Source of the DNA: Flavobacterium collinsii
Lineage (GTDB): Bacteria; Bacteroidota; Bacteroidia; Flavobacteriales; Flavobacteriaceae
NCBI RefSeq assembly: GCF_902804485.1
Contig: NZ_CADCST010000096.1
Coordinates: 24,051-88,050, forward strand
Direction of reading: 5' to 3'
DNA: 64,000 nt
The notes below the pieces were generated by a model that was given only the letters and a program-made list of their open reading frames with translations, had not been told where the DNA came from and made no database searches. Below, piece after piece: positions 63,101-64,000 of this stretch. The translations under genes were made by a program, and so were the position numbers. The number at the start of each line of letters is the position of its first letter. The stretch's first letter is position 1.

Positions 63101-63352
63101 TTCAAGATTTCTTCAGCTTCTGATAAGAAGAATACAATTCAGTTTAGTATTGATGTTTTGAATTTTGGAAACCTGCTAAATTCAGACTGGGGAGTGGTTC
63201 AGGTGCCTACAAGCGTTCAGCCTATTGGGGTTAAAGTTGTTGGGAATACCCCAACTTATACTTTTAATGGAACGCAGACCAAAACGTTTAATTATGATGC
63301 CAGTTTAATGTCGAGATGGCAGGCGCAATTTGGTATACGATACATTTTTTAG
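60182..63352 (+). CDS. Oar-like TonB-dependent outer membrane receptor
   Basis: 1056 residues from the ATG at 60182 (signal peptide MKKIFALLLGVFAITTTIGQ). Order: carboxypeptidase-regulatory-like domain (about 25-110), plug (about 125-250; NYSLNGAVFNNPFG and ATAPYDVTLSGFTG), then a large barrel. This is the Oar-type layout, named after a Myxococcus outer membrane protein, and differs from the SusC plug signature. No SusD gene follows, so the substrate is not likely a glycan imported SusCD-style. Substrate unknown. Confidence 0.92.
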   Translation: MKKIFALLLGVFAITTTIGQTTTSSIKGIIKSSANELLPGATILAIHTPTGSKYSAVSNEDGRFNILNMRIGGPYKIVVTFVGFRNHEYTDLNLDLGKPFNLDVVLEDESQTLEEVKIVSKDKVFKSGKTGAETTIGKRELTALPTISRSAEDFTRLEPTASGGSFGGRNDQYNNYSLNGAVFNNPFGLDAATPGGQTGSQPISLDAIEQIQVATAPYDVTLSGFTGASVNAVTKSGTNEFHGTAYGFYRNQDLTGSKIKGEKIFVPTLEQTQAGFSLGAPIIKDKLFIFGNFEIDKRSDLGSNFVANNNDGVTGINESRVLESDLIAVSSALAKLGYDTGPYQGFKHESNSNKGIIKIDWNINDNHKLAVIYNFLDASKDKPAHPTALGFRGPNASILQFRNAGYQINNNLSSFLIELNSKFSESVSNKLQAGYSHFNDYRVPFSVPAPVINIQDGAGSNYIIAGHEPFSINNTLDQKVIQITNNLNYNVGKHAFTFGASFEKFKFANSFNLAGYDNFGNPNGYAGTFFTPYFTTQDFLNDAAKPFATSIIAQNLKYAQDVFATKSNFEVGSNGGWKLAELNVGQLAFYAQDDISIGDDFKLSLGLRIDKPLYFNTADLIQKYIDTDNGGGKRNNNTDYFNPQTGQAVKLISTDLPSDRILWSPRVGFNWDVNGDATSQLRGGSGVFTGRIPFVWLGNQVSGADDSFFQIMDPDYKWPQVWRTSLGFDHRFESNYIVTADLSYNRDINAVHVQNWGLKAPTGTLAGVDNRSIYLAADKGANNAYVMTNSDKGSAFNATLKVQKNFENGLYASVAYNYLKSKDVNSIEAEITGDAFAFNPALGNVNNDVLSNSKYGDNHRFIAVGSKKWKYGKDKWATTVSAVFEYAQGGRFNYTYGGDINGDGSNVNDLIYIPTTAEITLMNFSAAGEGAAFDQFIAQDKYMKNRRGQYAERYGAISPWRGRCDLKVLQDYNFKISSASDKKNTIQFSIDVLNFGNLLNSDWGVVQVPTSVQPIGVKVVGNTPTYTFNGTQTKTFNYDASLMSRWQAQFGIRYIF

Positions 63353-63376
63353 TAAAGCAAAAAAAGTTATAAATTT

Positions 63377-63403
63377 GCCCTCGCATTTGCGGGGGCTTTT
63401 TTT
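63377..63403 (+). terminator. Intrinsic terminator of the TonB receptor gene
   Basis: GCCCTCGC (63377-63384) pairs with GCGGGGGC (63389-63396, one G-U) around ATTT, followed by a T run. Confidence 0.9.
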
Positions 63404-63470
63404 ATGGATACAAAAAAAGTTCCGGAATTTTATACAAGCTCTTTTTAGAGTGTTTAACACAAGAAAAATA

Positions 63471-63944
63471 ATGAAGTACGCAAGATTAACAAAAGAGCAA
63501 TTTGATGAATTGCACGCAGAATTTGCCAGCTTTTTGGCAACGCAGGCTATTGATAAAGCAGAGTGGGATGCTCTTAAAGTAAATAAACCGGAAGTTGCGG
63601 AGCAGGAACTGGATGTTTTTTCAGATTTGATCTGGGAAGGTGTTTTGTCGAGAGCAGAATTTTTGGAGCATTTTTCTAAAAACCATATCTTTTTATTTCA
63701 GTGTTTTGAAACCCATGTGCAGTCTATAGTATTAAAATCGGTGGTTGCTGAAACTGATTTTCTGACTAAAGAGGGTTTGCAATGGCTGTCGGATAATATG
63801 TTTACCGAAAATATAGAAATGAAAGTAGGCAAAAAAGTATTTACAGAAGATCGAAATGCTTCTATTTTTGAATTAATTCAGCAGGGAGCATTCTTAAGTG
63901 ACGGACAATTGTTTAAGCAAATTAATTCTATTATTGAATCGTAA
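63471..63944 (+). CDS. Small conserved cytoplasmic protein (possibly DUF6495)
   Basis: 157 residues from the ATG at 63471; the reading from 63330 runs through the previous terminator and is rejected. No signal peptide or membrane segment. Acidic and helical, with EELDVFSDLIWE-like and HFSKNHIFLFQCFETHV stretches typical of a compact all-helical fold. I believe this is the DUF6495 family of Bacteroidota, from memory. Function unknown. Confidence 0.75.
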   Translation: MKYARLTKEQFDELHAEFASFLATQAIDKAEWDALKVNKPEVAEQELDVFSDLIWEGVLSRAEFLEHFSKNHIFLFQCFETHVQSIVLKSVVAETDFLTKEGLQWLSDNMFTENIEMKVGKKVFTEDRNASIFELIQQGAFLSDGQLFKQINSIIES

Positions 63945-64000
63945 TTGCTCTTTTTGAAGTTTTAAAGGTTTGAAATAGGTAAACATTTGATATTTAAATG

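Noticed and set aside
1..64000. CRISPR arrays, insertion sequences, prophage or integrative elements
   Set aside because: No regularly spaced identical repeats with unique spacers, no transposase, integrase or phage gene, and no tRNA with flanking direct repeats were seen.

Overview
The window is chromosomal DNA of a Flavobacterium-like member of the Bacteroidota (Flavobacteriaceae). The evidence is AT-rich composition, A-rich leaders instead of strong Shine-Dalgarno sites, Bacteroidota-type promoter boxes (TAnnTTTG at -7, with a perfect TTG-N19-TAnnTTTG ahead of rpsF), a SusC/SusD pair, Oar-like TonB receptor, folP/DUF1599/BT_3928/tpiA neighbourhood, and a subclass B1 metallo-beta-lactamase of the kind resident in flavobacterial chromosomes. 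I see no tRNA, rRNA, CRISPR array, transposase or phage gene.

Layout. 1-4.5 kb: minus-strand genes for an MscS channel, a hotdog thioesterase, a saccharopine-dehydrogenase-like protein, a CPA1 Na+/H+ antiporter and a small unknown. 4.5-4.9 kb: a non-coding stretch with a structured element resembling the Flavo-1 RNA motif and a palindrome ahead of dnaK. 4.9-11.6 kb: dnaK, corA, pta and ackA. 11.7-26.8 kb: a polysaccharide utilisation locus (PUL): a one-protein sensor/regulator with periplasmic propeller and LuxR-type HTH, SusC, SusD, a GH144-like endo-beta-1,2-glucanase lipoprotein, an esterase, a GH3 beta-glucosidase, a GDPD lipoprotein and a GH43-like enzyme. 27-36.9 kb: M28 peptidase, PAS histidine kinase, YiiX-type hydrolase, kdsA, small membrane and lipoproteins, a lysoplasmalogenase/AGMO-like pair, clpS and prmA. 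37-46.4 kb: a two-gene secreted pair of unknown function, then tpiA, tlpA-like, BT_3928-like, DUF1599, folP and two lipoproteins. 46.5-52.2 kb: rlmH, a monooxygenase-fold protein, secreted adenosine deaminase, GNAT/OsmC/pirin operon and an AlkD-like protein. 52.4-64 kb: nadC, YihY, DUF2147, B1 metallo-beta-lactamase, priA, LytTR regulator, rpsF-rpsR-rplI, a large TonB-dependent receptor and a small DUF protein.

How genes work together. The PUL is the main accessory system. The catalytic-residue spacing of the GH144-like enzyme, with a GH3 beta-glucosidase, an esterase and a phosphodiesterase beside it, suggests use of beta-1,2-glucans, possibly the phosphoglycerol- and acyl-decorated periplasmic glucans of proteobacteria. 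The region ahead of susC carries four copies of one octamer and two 12-bp palindromes, good candidates for the regulator's operators. A 15-bp hairpin separates susCD from the enzymes. A second possible module is the AGMO-like hydroxylase plus lysoplasmalogenase, which together would act on ether lipids. Many intergenic gaps hold long imperfect inverted repeats built from a few word families, which look like terminator-associated dispersed repeats.
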